Positions 46,604 through 56,303 of a DNA stretch of 64,000 nucleotides are shown here, piece after piece (positions within the stretch are counted from its first letter, which is position 1; every line of letters begins with the position of its first letter). The position numbers and the translations under genes were made by a program. The DNA is from JAVJRN01 sp040218415 (GTDB lineage Bacteria > Bacteroidota > Bacteroidia > Cytophagales > Cyclobacteriaceae), in assembly GCA_040218415.1 (NCBI GenBank), contig JAVJRN010000041.1, positions 62,001-126,000 on the forward strand, given 5' to 3'. The notes under the pieces are model-generated. The model was not told where the DNA came from. It searched no databases and was given only the letters and a program-made list of their open reading frames with translations.

Positions 46604-47443
46604 ATGAAGAATAATTTCTTAGTTCTATTTTTCTTTTTGATTGGCTTTTATTCATCTGCCCAAGATGATACTGAAAGTCTCGATGATTTATTTGAGCTGA
46701 AATATGAAACTCCGCTAACACTAGACTTGGATGAAGAGGATGATCTGGATGCCAAAATTCCTGAAAAGGAAAAAAAGAAAAAGAAGAATCCAAAAATCTA
46801 TTACGGAATAAAAACCAAACGGGGATTTACCAGAACCGGATTTGGAGACAATACAGTCGTGGAGCTATTCCACTATCTGAAAAAATACAAAGCACCAGAG
46901 CCTTACATGCGTGACTTTTATTGGTATGATTTCAAGAAAAAGAAAATTGTTAATTCGCTGCGTGTAAAGCCTGAATATGCTGGCGTACTTCATGGCCACT
47001 ATGTTAAAAAACTGGGTGAGCAAGTGCTGGAGGAAGGCTACTTCTACAAAGGCATGAAACATAAGCGCTGGATTAGACTCAATCGTCACGATATCCTTCA
47101 GGATAAGGAATTGTATTGGAAAGGTTGGCCAAAAGAATCTCGCTTGACTTATTATGATTATGAAAAAGAAAAGTTAAAATCGGCAGTGCCTATCCATTTT
47201 GGGGAGAAAGAAGGCAATTACTTCGCCTATCACGAAAGCGGAAACATAGCGGTTCTCGGACAATTCAAATTTGACAACAAGGTTGGCTTGTGGCGCGAAT
47301 ATTACGACAATCGAAAAATCAAAAGAGAGGTCCGCTACCCACTAGAGCCCTTTGATTTTGAGACCAAAGCAGTCATTATCAAAGAATGGGATCGCGAAGG
47401 CAAGGTGATCTATGATCGCGATGAGTTTTTGAAGGGAGGGTAG
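46604..47443 (+). CDS. Exported hypothetical protein with MORN/YwqK-like repeats
   Basis: 279 residues. A signal peptide (KNNFLVLFFFLIGFYSSAQ), an acidic linker, a lysine-rich stretch (KEKKKKKNPK, about 50-60) and then beta strands with G-x-Y/F-x-x-G-K/N patterns (AGVLHGHYVKKLGEQVLEEGYFYKG; EGNYFAYHESGNIAVLGQFKFDNKVG) that resemble MORN or YwqK-type repeats. Function unknown; periplasmic or surface-exposed. It begins 32 bp after the M14 gene and may share its transcript. Confidence 0.75.
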   Translation: MKNNFLVLFFFLIGFYSSAQDDTESLDDLFELKYETPLTLDLDEEDDLDAKIPEKEKKKKKNPKIYYGIKTKRGFTRTGFGDNTVVELFHYLKKYKAPEPYMRDFYWYDFKKKKIVNSLRVKPEYAGVLHGHYVKKLGEQVLEEGYFYKGMKHKRWIRLNRHDILQDKELYWKGWPKESRLTYYDYEKEKLKSAVPIHFGEKEGNYFAYHESGNIAVLGQFKFDNKVGLWREYYDNRKIKREVRYPLEPFDFETKAVIIKEWDREGKVIYDRDEFLKGG

Positions 47444-47521
47444 TTTTAAAGTCGCTTTGGATAATGAATCTATCTGATAATCTGAAGTTTCACGCAAAGG
47501 CATTAATCAGGAAATGAATAT

Positions 47522-47617
47522 TAAATGGTATTGAACCCAAGGGTAGAACCCTTGACCCTAGCTTCCGACGCAGAGCATCGGGGAATTAGACCTATTGGGC
47601 TATCGCCCTGCGATTAA
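47522..47617 (+). repeat. Dispersed 96-bp three-hairpin repeat, copy 1
   Basis: Three adjacent hairpin-forming segments: CAAGGGT-AGA-ACCCTTG (perfect), CCGACGC-AGA-GCATCGG (one mismatch) and GGGC-TAT-CGCCC. It is about 97% identical over 96 bp to the copy at 58003 (three mismatches seen). It fills the 177-bp gap between convergent genes at 47443 and 47621. No ORF. It is a palindromic repeat of REP/REPIN-like style, but I do not recognise the family. Confidence 0.85.
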
Positions 47618-47620
47618 AAC

Positions 47621-48745
47621 TTAATCATAAGCATACATTTTCAGACAGGAAGGCGATTTAATTCCTGAAACCTCGTGAACTTTAGTAAGCTCCCCAGAGG
47701 TCAAGTTTCTCCGAAATACCACCAAATTGTCCGAATCTTGATTCGCGACAATTAAGAAATTTCCCGATGGATCGATAGCGAAATTTCTAGGTTTTACGCC
47801 ATAAGTGGATTCATGAGCAACTAAAGTCAATGCTCCATTGTCCTGATCAATCGTGAAAGTGGCTATGGAGTTTTCATCGTATCTGTTCGAAGTATATAAG
47901 AATAGTCCATCCGGCGAAATATGAATATCCGCAGAAGAATAAATATCCTGCATTTTTTCATAAGATTGATAGGTTTCTATAAGCTTCAATTGTCCATTTT
48001 GAAACTGATAAAAAGCAATATTTCCGCTCAATTCTTCAATACAATAAGCATAAGGCAAATTTGGATGAAATGTAAAATGTCTCGGTCCAGCACCCTTGGT
48101 GGTCAACACAGTTAAGCTGTCTTCTTCTGTAAGTAGGTCAACAGTATCAAAACTAAATACCCGCAATTGGTCAGCGCCAAGATCAGGAGCTACAAGAAAA
48201 CCATTGTCTGGACTTATAAAACTAGCGTGAATATGCGCTTCATCTTGTCTGCCTTCTACAATACTGCTTCCTTGAAAATTTAACTTTTGTGCATACGGTT
48301 CTAGTAAGCCATTCGGCTGACGTTCAAATACATTTAAGCTGGCGTCTGTATAATTCGCAGCAAAGAGATAGCGATTCGACTTATCAAACATCAGATGCAC
48401 TGGATTTCGAGCTCCTGTTGATTGCTTATTCAAGAATTCAATCTTGCCGGATGACTCATCAATACTAAAAGCTGATACATTGCCTGGTGTGACCATTTGT
48501 GTTTCTGTGCAGGCGTATAGAAACTGCCCATCAGATGAAAGCGTAATGAAGGAGGGGTTAATCAAGTTGCCGACTATTTCCACATTTAATAGTTCCCCAA
48601 TGTCTTGACTGAGCTCGTAAACATAAATCCCATCAGCCGATTCTCCTCCAGTATAGGAACCCACAAACAAGTAGGTTTTCGTAGATTCTTGTTGGCAGGA
48701 GAACATGAAATAGAGCATCGGAAGCAAGCACGACAATAGTCTCAT
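47621..48745 (-). CDS. Lactonase-family beta-propeller lipoprotein (6-phosphogluconolactonase-like)
   Basis: 374 residues from the ATG at 48745 (MRLLSCLLPMLYFMFSC lipobox); a far upstream ATG gives an unlikely extension. Seven-blade propeller signatures recur: YLFVGSYTGG, PSFITLSSDGQFLYA, ARNPVHLMFDKSNRYLF, GAGPRHFTFHPNLPYAYCI, DIHISPDGLFLYTSNRYD, KPRNFAIDPSGNFLIVANQ. This is the DUF/PF10282 lactonase family. Lipid anchoring makes it an envelope enzyme and not a pentose-pathway one. Its C-terminus lies 4 bp after the three-hairpin repeat. Confidence 0.88.
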   Translation of the reverse strand: MRLLSCLLPMLYFMFSCQQESTKTYLFVGSYTGGESADGIYVYELSQDIGELLNVEIVGNLINPSFITLSSDGQFLYACTETQMVTPGNVSAFSIDESSGKIEFLNKQSTGARNPVHLMFDKSNRYLFAANYTDASLNVFERQPNGLLEPYAQKLNFQGSSIVEGRQDEAHIHASFISPDNGFLVAPDLGADQLRVFSFDTVDLLTEEDSLTVLTTKGAGPRHFTFHPNLPYAYCIEELSGNIAFYQFQNGQLKLIETYQSYEKMQDIYSSADIHISPDGLFLYTSNRYDENSIATFTIDQDNGALTLVAHESTYGVKPRNFAIDPSGNFLIVANQDSDNLVVFRRNLTSGELTKVHEVSGIKSPSCLKMYAYD

Positions 48746-48857
48746 TGATAAGTTTTTTAAGTTGTAGTTTCTCGAAAATAAACAATTACTACCATCTCTG
48801 TTATTGACAAAATCTTGCACCGCTATTTACGCGAACTATTTGATGATTATTGGGTGC

Positions 48858-50558
48858 TTAGTCAATGATCACATTATCAATCGCCACGCGAAAGGCCGTA
48901 TTCGTACCTGAACCACTACTTGAATAGCGAAAAGCGATATTGATATTTTGACCAGCATACTCGTGAAGTAATATTTTTCCCGAATCAACAAAATCCATAT
49001 AATTGGCGCCTGTTGTAGGCTCACTAAAAGTATTATTTTCTGATATCGGAATCCAGTCAAATTCATCAAATTGGTCGTTGTGATCATTATTAATCGCAAC
49101 AAAAACTGATAAGCCATAGCCCTCAAGATCATCGAACTTCAATGCGTATTCAAAGCTCAACATCGGGTTTTCAAACTGGCCTAAGTTTATTTCTGGCGTA
49201 ATAAGCCAATCATCTGCCATAAACTCTGGCGAACGCTCCGAATCAAAATTATTTGACTCCATGAACTGTAATTCTTCATTCCATGTCCAATTTTGCTGGT
49301 CATCAACCAATGAAAAGGTAGACCAAACACCACTTGCTAAGACATTTGTTCCAAAGGCTTCATTGTAAAGTGTAGGAGGTTTTGGTGGATTTTCCTTACA
49401 AAGTACACTTCTTATAAAGGGTAGCAACCGGCTTTCGTATGATGCTGGATCATTGATGGTTATTTGATGATCATCTCCGGTGAAATAATAATAATCGCTA
49501 ATAAGACCTATGGAACTCGCGTAAGATGCGATGGCTTCTGCACCATATTTAGCAAAACCTCCAAATTGAGAAAAAGAAGAGTCGCAAGTCACTCCCGGAT
49601 CATTTAATGAACATACACCAAAGAAATGTGGGTCATCCTTTTCGATAAATGAAAGTCGAGAATTAATCTCGCCAGAAATAGAAATTAGGCCTATGGACTT
49701 ACTGTTAAAACCAGGGTTTCCTTGGACACCATATTTACCTTCTGGATATAAATATCGTTGACTTTCAAATATCTCATTATAACTAACATACGCTTGCGCA
49801 ATACTTGCAATCGCACCAGAGCTATACCCTCCTGTGAATATTGCGGCGGTATCTACACCATATGTTGCTGCCTCTTTCCGGAAATACCTCACAGCAGCAG
49901 AGATATCTTGATCAGCCTTCGAAATAGCTTCAGAATATAGCCGCGGATCACTTTGAGCACCAGGTACATTTCGATAATTCACCGCTGCTACGATTAAACC
50001 ATAGCTACTGAGCATCTTGCAAAGCGGCTCCATGCGTTCCAAATCTCCTTGATTTACAAAACTCCCGCCAGAAGCTAGAAGCACAACAGGTTTGGTTGCT
50101 GAAGGATCATTGAGCGGTGCATAAATATTCATTTTGTGTTGAGAGGCGTTGATTCCATATACTACATTTAGTCTAGGGCCAACAAGAAAATCGGGACTTA
50201 AGAAACGATCGCCACAGGCCAAGTTGGATGGCGATGATACTTCGATAAAATTAGCAACCTCAACGGTCTCAGTACTTTCACCATTTGATGCTGTCAGCAC
50301 AACGTGATATCGACCATCGGCAGTATATCTTACAATTGGGTTTTGCTCCCGAGACTCAGATGGCTCTCCTCCTTCAAAAGTCCAATGCCAAGAAACAGGA
50401 TTGCCTAATGTTTCGTCAGAAAAATTTACACTTTCTCCCGCTTGAATACGCTGCTTATCTACACCAAAAGCAACTTTTATTGGCGTTGGTTCTTCTTCAT
50501 TACATGCGATTAATCCTAAAAGGAACAATAAAGAAATATAAAAAGCGAAATCTTTCAT
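48858..50558 (-). CDS. PKD-domain + alpha/beta-hydrolase + C-terminal beta-domain lipoprotein
   Basis: 566 residues. A lipoprotein signal (FYISLLFLLGLIAC), a PKD domain (about 28-105, VSWHWTFEGGEPSES ... GRYHVVLTASNG), then an esterase domain with oxyanion-type ASGGSFVNQGD, nucleophile elbow GGYSSGAIAS (GYSSG, Ser), and His near GDDHQI. A C-terminal choice-of-anchor-like beta domain follows (DDWLITPEINL ... FRVAIDNVIID). It is the last gene of the nSTAND operon, overlapping the upstream gene by one base, and is a paralogue of the divergent gene at 58397. Confidence 0.8.
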   Translation of the reverse strand: MKDFAFYISLLFLLGLIACNEEEPTPIKVAFGVDKQRIQAGESVNFSDETLGNPVSWHWTFEGGEPSESREQNPIVRYTADGRYHVVLTASNGESTETVEVANFIEVSSPSNLACGDRFLSPDFLVGPRLNVVYGINASQHKMNIYAPLNDPSATKPVVLLASGGSFVNQGDLERMEPLCKMLSSYGLIVAAVNYRNVPGAQSDPRLYSEAISKADQDISAAVRYFRKEAATYGVDTAAIFTGGYSSGAIASIAQAYVSYNEIFESQRYLYPEGKYGVQGNPGFNSKSIGLISISGEINSRLSFIEKDDPHFFGVCSLNDPGVTCDSSFSQFGGFAKYGAEAIASYASSIGLISDYYYFTGDDHQITINDPASYESRLLPFIRSVLCKENPPKPPTLYNEAFGTNVLASGVWSTFSLVDDQQNWTWNEELQFMESNNFDSERSPEFMADDWLITPEINLGQFENPMLSFEYALKFDDLEGYGLSVFVAINNDHNDQFDEFDWIPISENNTFSEPTTGANYMDFVDSGKILLHEYAGQNINIAFRYSSSGSGTNTAFRVAIDNVIID

Positions 50559-51109
50559 TATTCTAAAATTTTAATGAATTGCTCCTCTTGTAATACGATA
50601 TCACCTGCATTCCAATTTGCTCCGGTTAAAGCCTCAGACATATATCTATGCGAAGACCTACTTAGCTTATCCCTTGATAAAGTTATCAAATAGCTTTGCG
50701 CGTGAGTAGCGCCTCGATTATGATAAAGCGTGTCATTCGAGAGCTGCCAAAACCCAAAATTGGGCTGCCAGTTTGGGTGATCTAAAGTGCCTAAAGTATA
50801 ATCGCCTCGCTCTAACCAGCGCAACTGATACGTACCATCAGGAGCATAATACACTCTTCTTTTCTCGATTTCAGCACGATTACCCCCAGCTGCATTCTTG
50901 TCTTGAGAAAGTTCCATTTGAGCAGTCGCAATCCGAAATTGTACGCCATTGGCATCTATAGAAACATATTGCCAAGTGCCGACAAGTGCTGCTTCTTCTT
51001 CGCTCAGGTTATCGTTAACATTAGGCAGTTGTTCAGGTTCTTCTACACAAGCCGTGAGGGCAAGTAGAAGACCAATAAAGTTTAACTTAATAACGCTCTC
51101 CATTGGCAC
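50558..51109 (-). CDS. Hypothetical lipoprotein of the nSTAND operon
   Basis: 183 residues. A lipobox-like LLLALTAC (Cys about 21) is followed by a beta-rich domain beginning ALVGTWQYVSIDANGV, of the lipocalin-like style frequent in Bacteroidota. A second ATG two codons in is equally possible. It overlaps the upstream gene by 23 bp (or 17) and the downstream one by a TAATG, which makes operonic coupling near certain. I do not assign a ligand. Confidence 0.7.
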   Translation of the reverse strand: MPMESVIKLNFIGLLLALTACVEEPEQLPNVNDNLSEEEAALVGTWQYVSIDANGVQFRIATAQMELSQDKNAAGGNRAEIEKRRVYYAPDGTYQLRWLERGDYTLGTLDHPNWQPNFGFWQLSNDTLYHNRGATHAQSYLITLSRDKLSRSSHRYMSEALTGANWNAGDIVLQEEQFIKILE

Positions 51110-52409
51110 TCATTTTTATCAAATTGATTCTCTGCGTCAGTCCGTTGTATTGATTGTTGGTGGCCACCAATATATTTCCATCTCGTGTTTCGATAACATC
51201 GCCAGGTGCGCCTTCCATCCGAATAGAAAAAACATAATCCCCATCTTGCTCAACACGATGCAAATAACCAAAAGGAACCCCTACATTAGGAATGATGATT
51301 TCGTAGACAAGCAAATCTCCATTAGTTGTCTCATATACTGCTCTGGGTGCGCGAATGGTCTCCCTAAAATCTTCTGCACTGCCAAATTCAATGATACGAT
51401 CTGCTTGACCAGACCCAACAATTTTTCCGATAATTAAATTCTGCGATGGGTTGGTGTAGACATAAAGCATTTCTCCTCCTGATAGTGTTTTCACAAAATG
51501 CTCATTGGTGTTTGGATGGCGAAAAACACCATCTTCCGAAATATATCTCCGACTTAATTCCCGATCAGGATCACTAAGTGAGAGACTATATTCGTATAGT
51601 CTGCCATCTTGCTCTCCGCCCAAAATCTTCAAAGTGTTTAATTCAACTAAGTCAAAATCATAGGCGATTTTTCCTTCTATATTATCGAATTCATCCGCTA
51701 ATGCCAACGTATCCAAGTCTCCATCCAAGTGCAAGAAAGTATAACCAATAGACTTATCGCCACTGATCTTATACCCAAAGAGTATCCCTAGCTCATTGTT
51801 GGGCAAAGGTTTCATCACGGCTCTGGCAAGTGTATGTACCCCGTCCCAATCTGGTCCGGCATTGAAACTACGGATATCAGTCACATTAAAGTTTGGATCA
51901 AGCCGAAATAATATTGGCGCAAAATTGACGTCTCCTGGTGAACTGTAATCAATGAGGTCTAATACTCCGGGAATATCGATATTGAAATCAAAGCCGTAGA
52001 CTTGAGCCATAAGCGCATATCCACCATCTGAAAGTGGCGCGATATACTTGAAGGTCGTTTTGTTTTCAAAATTGAAAACATCAATCCACTTTAACACAAA
52101 GTCCTCGAGCGGATACATTTTTAAAAATTTTAAGTTGCCATTGGCATCAGTAATGGCAATAAAAGGGGCTTGATCTTCTACTTCTCCAATTTGTGGGCCG
52201 CTGAAGGTAGAAGTAATGTCATGTGCAGCGATACCCATTTTTCCAAGAACCATAATATCTCCATTGTCCATTTCAATGATTCTTTCGGTTATGGCTGTTC
52301 CTTCCTTGCCTAGTATTTTGACAAATCGATCCTGCTCAAAATCAACTTTCTCCACACAAGACCAGGCCAAAAACACCAATAAGAAAACACAATTTTTTCT
52401 GTCTTTCAT
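51087..52409 (-). CDS. Hypothetical lipoprotein, propeller-like, of the nSTAND operon
   Basis: 440 residues. A lipoprotein signal (CVFLLVFLAWSC) is followed by repetitive beta strands with the turn pattern DxNGxL (ITDANGNLKFLKMYP; ETTNGDLLVYEI; ETRDGNILVATNN) that suggest a propeller, though no family is recognised. It overlaps the barrel gene by 4 bp (ATGA) and the next lipoprotein by 23 bp. Presumably at the outer membrane. Confidence 0.7.
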   Translation of the reverse strand: MKDRKNCVFLLVFLAWSCVEKVDFEQDRFVKILGKEGTAITERIIEMDNGDIMVLGKMGIAAHDITSTFSGPQIGEVEDQAPFIAITDANGNLKFLKMYPLEDFVLKWIDVFNFENKTTFKYIAPLSDGGYALMAQVYGFDFNIDIPGVLDLIDYSSPGDVNFAPILFRLDPNFNVTDIRSFNAGPDWDGVHTLARAVMKPLPNNELGILFGYKISGDKSIGYTFLHLDGDLDTLALADEFDNIEGKIAYDFDLVELNTLKILGGEQDGRLYEYSLSLSDPDRELSRRYISEDGVFRHPNTNEHFVKTLSGGEMLYVYTNPSQNLIIGKIVGSGQADRIIEFGSAEDFRETIRAPRAVYETTNGDLLVYEIIIPNVGVPFGYLHRVEQDGDYVFSIRMEGAPGDVIETRDGNILVATNNQYNGLTQRINLIKMSANGERY

Positions 52410-53434
52410 CTCTTCTTCGGGTAAAGTATATGCCTCGTAAATCCAAACTTGAGTTGCAAGTAATCAACCTTAAAATCATCAGCGATATAAGAATACTCTT
52501 GTTGAAGTTTAACATCTGTGTACCTTTTATCAGCATCAATGACATTCCTCAAACCAAAGTCATAATGAAGAGAGAGACTAACGCCATACAGTCCAATATT
52601 CCTCCTTAAACCTAAACCGGCCGTATATGACGGAATTAGCACTCTTTTTTGTCCGGATAAATCTTGGTTGGTTATTTTACGAGCAAGTCCATTGAGTGGG
52701 GTTGTAATCTCAGGGTTTTGACCGAAAAGTTCAATATCGCCACGAGCTGTGAGTAAAAAATGAAGGCTTCCACCTCCAACCACAAAAGCATCGAACGGTC
52801 CTATTTTCCACTGAAAACCGCCTAATAATGGAAAGGAAAGGTGTTGAAATTTTTCGTTTACACCGACTTGTTGAAAGTCCATAATCCCTTCTGTGTAGTT
52901 GTAAGAAGAGGTTTGATAAGTTAGCCCGGTAGAAAGGTACAAATTTTGAGTAATCATAAGATCAGCACCAAATCCCAATAACAGGCCAACACTCGTTTCA
53001 TAATCCTCTGGCTCCTCAGTAATACTGCTGTAGCTTCGATACTGCAAAACGTGATATTGTGGTGAATTCGACCCAAGGAAAAAGGTGAAATCAAATTTTT
53101 TAACAATCTCGTAGGATTCGAATAACTGTTCGTATTTAACCAGATCTGTAGTTCTGGGCTTATAAAATGGTTTTTCGGTCAGTAGATGGAGCATGCCAGC
53201 GTCTGCGTCTTCCTTGTTACCTAACAAGAGGTTTGCATTAACTTGAAGTTCCAGTGCATCTGCCAGGTCCTCCTCATTGTCAAGTTCTGGCAGGCATTTC
53301 AATAGACTCACCACTCGGACAAACTCACCATTATAATAGGCCTGCCGTGCTTCGATCAGATTACGCGCACAATCTTGCGCCAATAGCATACTTCCAATTA
53401 AATTCAACGCTATGACCATGTAGAGTTTATTCAT
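52406..53434 (-). CDS. Outer-membrane beta-barrel protein with N-terminal helical region
   Basis: 342 residues from the ATG at 53434. A signal peptide (IALNLIGSMLLAQ) is followed by a tetratricopeptide-like helical region (about 20-95, IEARQAYYNGEFVRVVSLLKCLP) and a C-terminal beta-barrel (FFLGSNSPQYHVL ... YLQLKFGFTRHILYP) with alternating hydrophobic strands and the PorT-like length. It overlaps the nSTAND gene by 8 bp and the next lipoprotein gene by 4 bp, so a partner role is likely. Confidence 0.8.
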   Translation of the reverse strand: MNKLYMVIALNLIGSMLLAQDCARNLIEARQAYYNGEFVRVVSLLKCLPELDNEEDLADALELQVNANLLLGNKEDADAGMLHLLTEKPFYKPRTTDLVKYEQLFESYEIVKKFDFTFFLGSNSPQYHVLQYRSYSSITEEPEDYETSVGLLLGFGADLMITQNLYLSTGLTYQTSSYNYTEGIMDFQQVGVNEKFQHLSFPLLGGFQWKIGPFDAFVVGGGSLHFLLTARGDIELFGQNPEITTPLNGLARKITNQDLSGQKRVLIPSYTAGLGLRRNIGLYGVSLSLHYDFGLRNVIDADKRYTDVKLQQEYSYIADDFKVDYLQLKFGFTRHILYPKKR

Positions 53435-56303
53435 CGGGACACGTCTTTTGGTATACAATATCTTCTGCCACATGTGTTTCCCACTCGTCAATAGTCATGT
53501 TACGACTTATTCTGTCACATAAACCTTGTGATAATTCGTCCATAGATAAATAATAACGGCTCAATGTTCCATCAAATGATCCGCTATAAAAATGTTTACT
53601 GTCACTGCTAAATGTTACCGATTTGATCCATTGTTCACTTTCTGAGTCACGAAGAACAATTGGTGCCTTTTCCGGTCGCTTTATATTCCAAAGTCTTATC
53701 GAGCGATCAAAAGAGCCTGACAAGAGATAATTACCGTCATTGTTAAATGACAGGTCAGTGATGGCGGCAGAATGCCCCGGTAAAGCTTCTTTAATGACTT
53801 TAGTCAATGGATCGATTAGAAAAATAAGACCTGACTGATATCCAATCGCGAGCTGTTCGGATTGATTATGAAAAACCATGGATGTTATGGCCTGACTATT
53901 ATCTGGCTTGAAAGACCCAATTTGATCCAATGATGAAGAAAACATACTTATTTTACCCTGGCCATCCGAAATCCAAAATTGCTGATTGATTTGAGCGATT
54001 GCCTTAGGTATAAACCCAATAATAGTATGACTCAACAATTCTCCCGAATGAGAATATTGAGATACCATACCTCCTGTACCAAAGAAAAAATACGCCTCAT
54101 TAATTGAAAAAATTCCTAATAAGTCTTCTGACTCCATTTTTCGCTCCCAAACTATCTTTCCATTACTTAAATCCAGTTTGGTCAGGTTTCCTTTTGATGA
54201 ACCAAGGACTAGACTATGTTCGTTTTCATCGATTAAAAAAGCGGTAATGGGATATGGTCTGACAAACTCCTGATAGTCTGACAAATTTGAAGCATGAGTA
54301 ATTCCTAGTTTTTGATCATCACTTATTGATATGATCTGATTTTGATAAGCGCCAAGTTGATTGATTACTTTATTATGGTTTCGAGTGCTGTTCGACCCAC
54401 TAGGACCCAACACCTGATCTGCTTGATACAAGGCTTGATAATTCTCCGGCTGAAAATCTTGCCCCGAATATTGTTGATGAAACTGATAAGCTTGGAGTGC
54501 CACTAGGCCTTTTAGATTTTTATCCATCATGTGCGTCGACTTTATAGCCATCTCACGAGATAAGCTAAGCATCCGAAGTGCGTAAGACTTTTCCTTTTCT
54601 GCGTCGGCCAATACCTTGCTGGCCAAAGCTGCTGACTCACTTTTTTCTGCTCTAAGTTGAGCCGCTTCTGCTTGTTGTTTTTGCTTATCTGCCAGTAACC
54701 TTTGGAACTCCGCTCGGTCTCGCTGCATTTGTGCCTCTTTTTGCGCTAATTGCGCCTCGAACCTTTCTCTCCTTGCATTTTCGGCTTCCTCAATCGCAAG
54801 TTCCTCGCTTTTTTTGGCTTGCTTCTTTTGCTCCTCAGCTATTCCTCGTTGATTTTCGGCCTCCTCCGATTTTTGTTTGGCCACAATAGCCATGTTTTCT
54901 GCACGTTTCTTCTGTTCTTGCGAAAAAAAGAAACCAACCAAAGACGTCATGCTGAGCAACACTATCAGTCCTATGATAACGATTCGGATTCTCTGTCTTT
55001 TCTTCCTTTTTGCAGACTTCTTTTTACTTAACTGTATAAAATCAACACACGCTTGATCAAGGCTAAGGTGGCGTTCAAAAGGAGCAATATATACCAAGTC
55101 CTCATCGGTTAGCAAAGTGCCTCTTTTCAAATATTCACTAAAACTATTGTTTATAAATTGGCGTATATCGAGGATTTCACGCTCTTGGATAGTGATTTTC
55201 TGATAGATTTTTTGTGCAAGACTATCGTGTCTTAACTCAAACTGTCCATTCTCATCTTGCTCTTTCAGAATTCGCTTATTCACCAACTCTGAAATAATCT
55301 GATCAACCACCGATGGAGAAAGTGAATGACCTATTTCCTTGGTGTATTGCTGCACTGAGTATGAGGTCATTTGCGTTTTGGTTCCTTGTAAGGAAACAAA
55401 AGATTTGAGAACAGTAAGCGCTGCTTTGGTGTCACTCATTTTAAACAACTGCTCATCCACAAACTCGGCAAGCACATCTCCTAATTGACCAATAGCATCA
55501 ATCTGCTGTTTGGTCATCACTACTTGTTGGTTGGCCTCCGCTTGCAGCCGAGCCTCTCGATACACCTTATCTAGAAAAACTTGTAAAAAGGTGAGCTCGA
55601 CATATGTTTTCTCGGGACTAATTTTTTTAAGTAAGTTTTCTTCAAAACCATCCTCAAGTTGGATATTGAAAAGTCGAGCGGGTTTGGTAATGCTTTCAAC
55701 AGCATTTTTACGAGTCATCTTCTCTATTCGGACTCTATTGTCGAAAAACTCAGGGATAAACTCTTCGAATTCGGACAGGAATTCCAGGTATTCGCCACGA
55801 ATGACGAAAATGAAACGCACATCAAGATCTGTATCCATCAAATCTCGGATCACAGCAATGAATGCTCGCCACTCCTGCTCAAACCCAAATATGAAAAGCT
55901 CTTCAAATTGGTCAAAAATTAAATGTATCGGTTTGAAATGATCCAAATACAAAGAACTTAGTTGCTTACGAAAGTCTTCACTGGTTCGGATCGACTCTTC
56001 GGGTAAGTCAACAGGCATGATGGCCGCTCGACTAACTTGATTCGCCAAGGAGCGCAGTATGTTTCCCCCTCTCCGAATATGAATTGGCATCCAATCAGCA
56101 CTGTCAAATTTATTGGCCAACCCGCAATTGATTACGCTTGATTTTCCAGTTCCTGAGGCTCCATAGACCAGCATAAGTTTGCTCTGAAAAACTTTGGAAT
56201 AGAGTTCCTCTATTTCTTGATCTCGTCCATAAAAAATAGCCGAATCTTCTTCAGAATAACTGTCCAAGAACTTAAAGGGTGATTTGTGTAGGTTGCCTTT
56301 CAT
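53427..56303 (-). CDS. nSTAND1-like P-loop NTPase with transmembrane helix, coiled coil and WD40 region
   Basis: 958 residues from the ATG at 56303 (TGATG with the AraC gene; a GTG one codon upstream is an alternative). Walker A GASGTGKSS is at 48-56 and the Walker B-like LIFDQFEELF at 128-137. A winged-helix-like region follows (about 300-370). A positive stretch precedes one transmembrane helix (442-460), then a long coiled coil (about 462-580) and beta-propeller repeats (HSAAITDLSFNNDGNYLLSG, SIRLW). The tail (LCDRISRNMTIDEW ... TC) is characteristic of this family. The positive-inside rule puts the propeller in the periplasm and the NTPase in the cytosol. Confidence 0.85.
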   Translation of the reverse strand: MKGNLHKSPFKFLDSYSEEDSAIFYGRDQEIEELYSKVFQSKLMLVYGASGTGKSSVINCGLANKFDSADWMPIHIRRGGNILRSLANQVSRAAIMPVDLPEESIRTSEDFRKQLSSLYLDHFKPIHLIFDQFEELFIFGFEQEWRAFIAVIRDLMDTDLDVRFIFVIRGEYLEFLSEFEEFIPEFFDNRVRIEKMTRKNAVESITKPARLFNIQLEDGFEENLLKKISPEKTYVELTFLQVFLDKVYREARLQAEANQQVVMTKQQIDAIGQLGDVLAEFVDEQLFKMSDTKAALTVLKSFVSLQGTKTQMTSYSVQQYTKEIGHSLSPSVVDQIISELVNKRILKEQDENGQFELRHDSLAQKIYQKITIQEREILDIRQFINNSFSEYLKRGTLLTDEDLVYIAPFERHLSLDQACVDFIQLSKKKSAKRKKRQRIRIVIIGLIVLLSMTSLVGFFFSQEQKKRAENMAIVAKQKSEEAENQRGIAEEQKKQAKKSEELAIEEAENARRERFEAQLAQKEAQMQRDRAEFQRLLADKQKQQAEAAQLRAEKSESAALASKVLADAEKEKSYALRMLSLSREMAIKSTHMMDKNLKGLVALQAYQFHQQYSGQDFQPENYQALYQADQVLGPSGSNSTRNHNKVINQLGAYQNQIISISDDQKLGITHASNLSDYQEFVRPYPITAFLIDENEHSLVLGSSKGNLTKLDLSNGKIVWERKMESEDLLGIFSINEAYFFFGTGGMVSQYSHSGELLSHTIIGFIPKAIAQINQQFWISDGQGKISMFSSSLDQIGSFKPDNSQAITSMVFHNQSEQLAIGYQSGLIFLIDPLTKVIKEALPGHSAAITDLSFNNDGNYLLSGSFDRSIRLWNIKRPEKAPIVLRDSESEQWIKSVTFSSDSKHFYSGSFDGTLSRYYLSMDELSQGLCDRISRNMTIDEWETHVAEDIVYQKTCPDE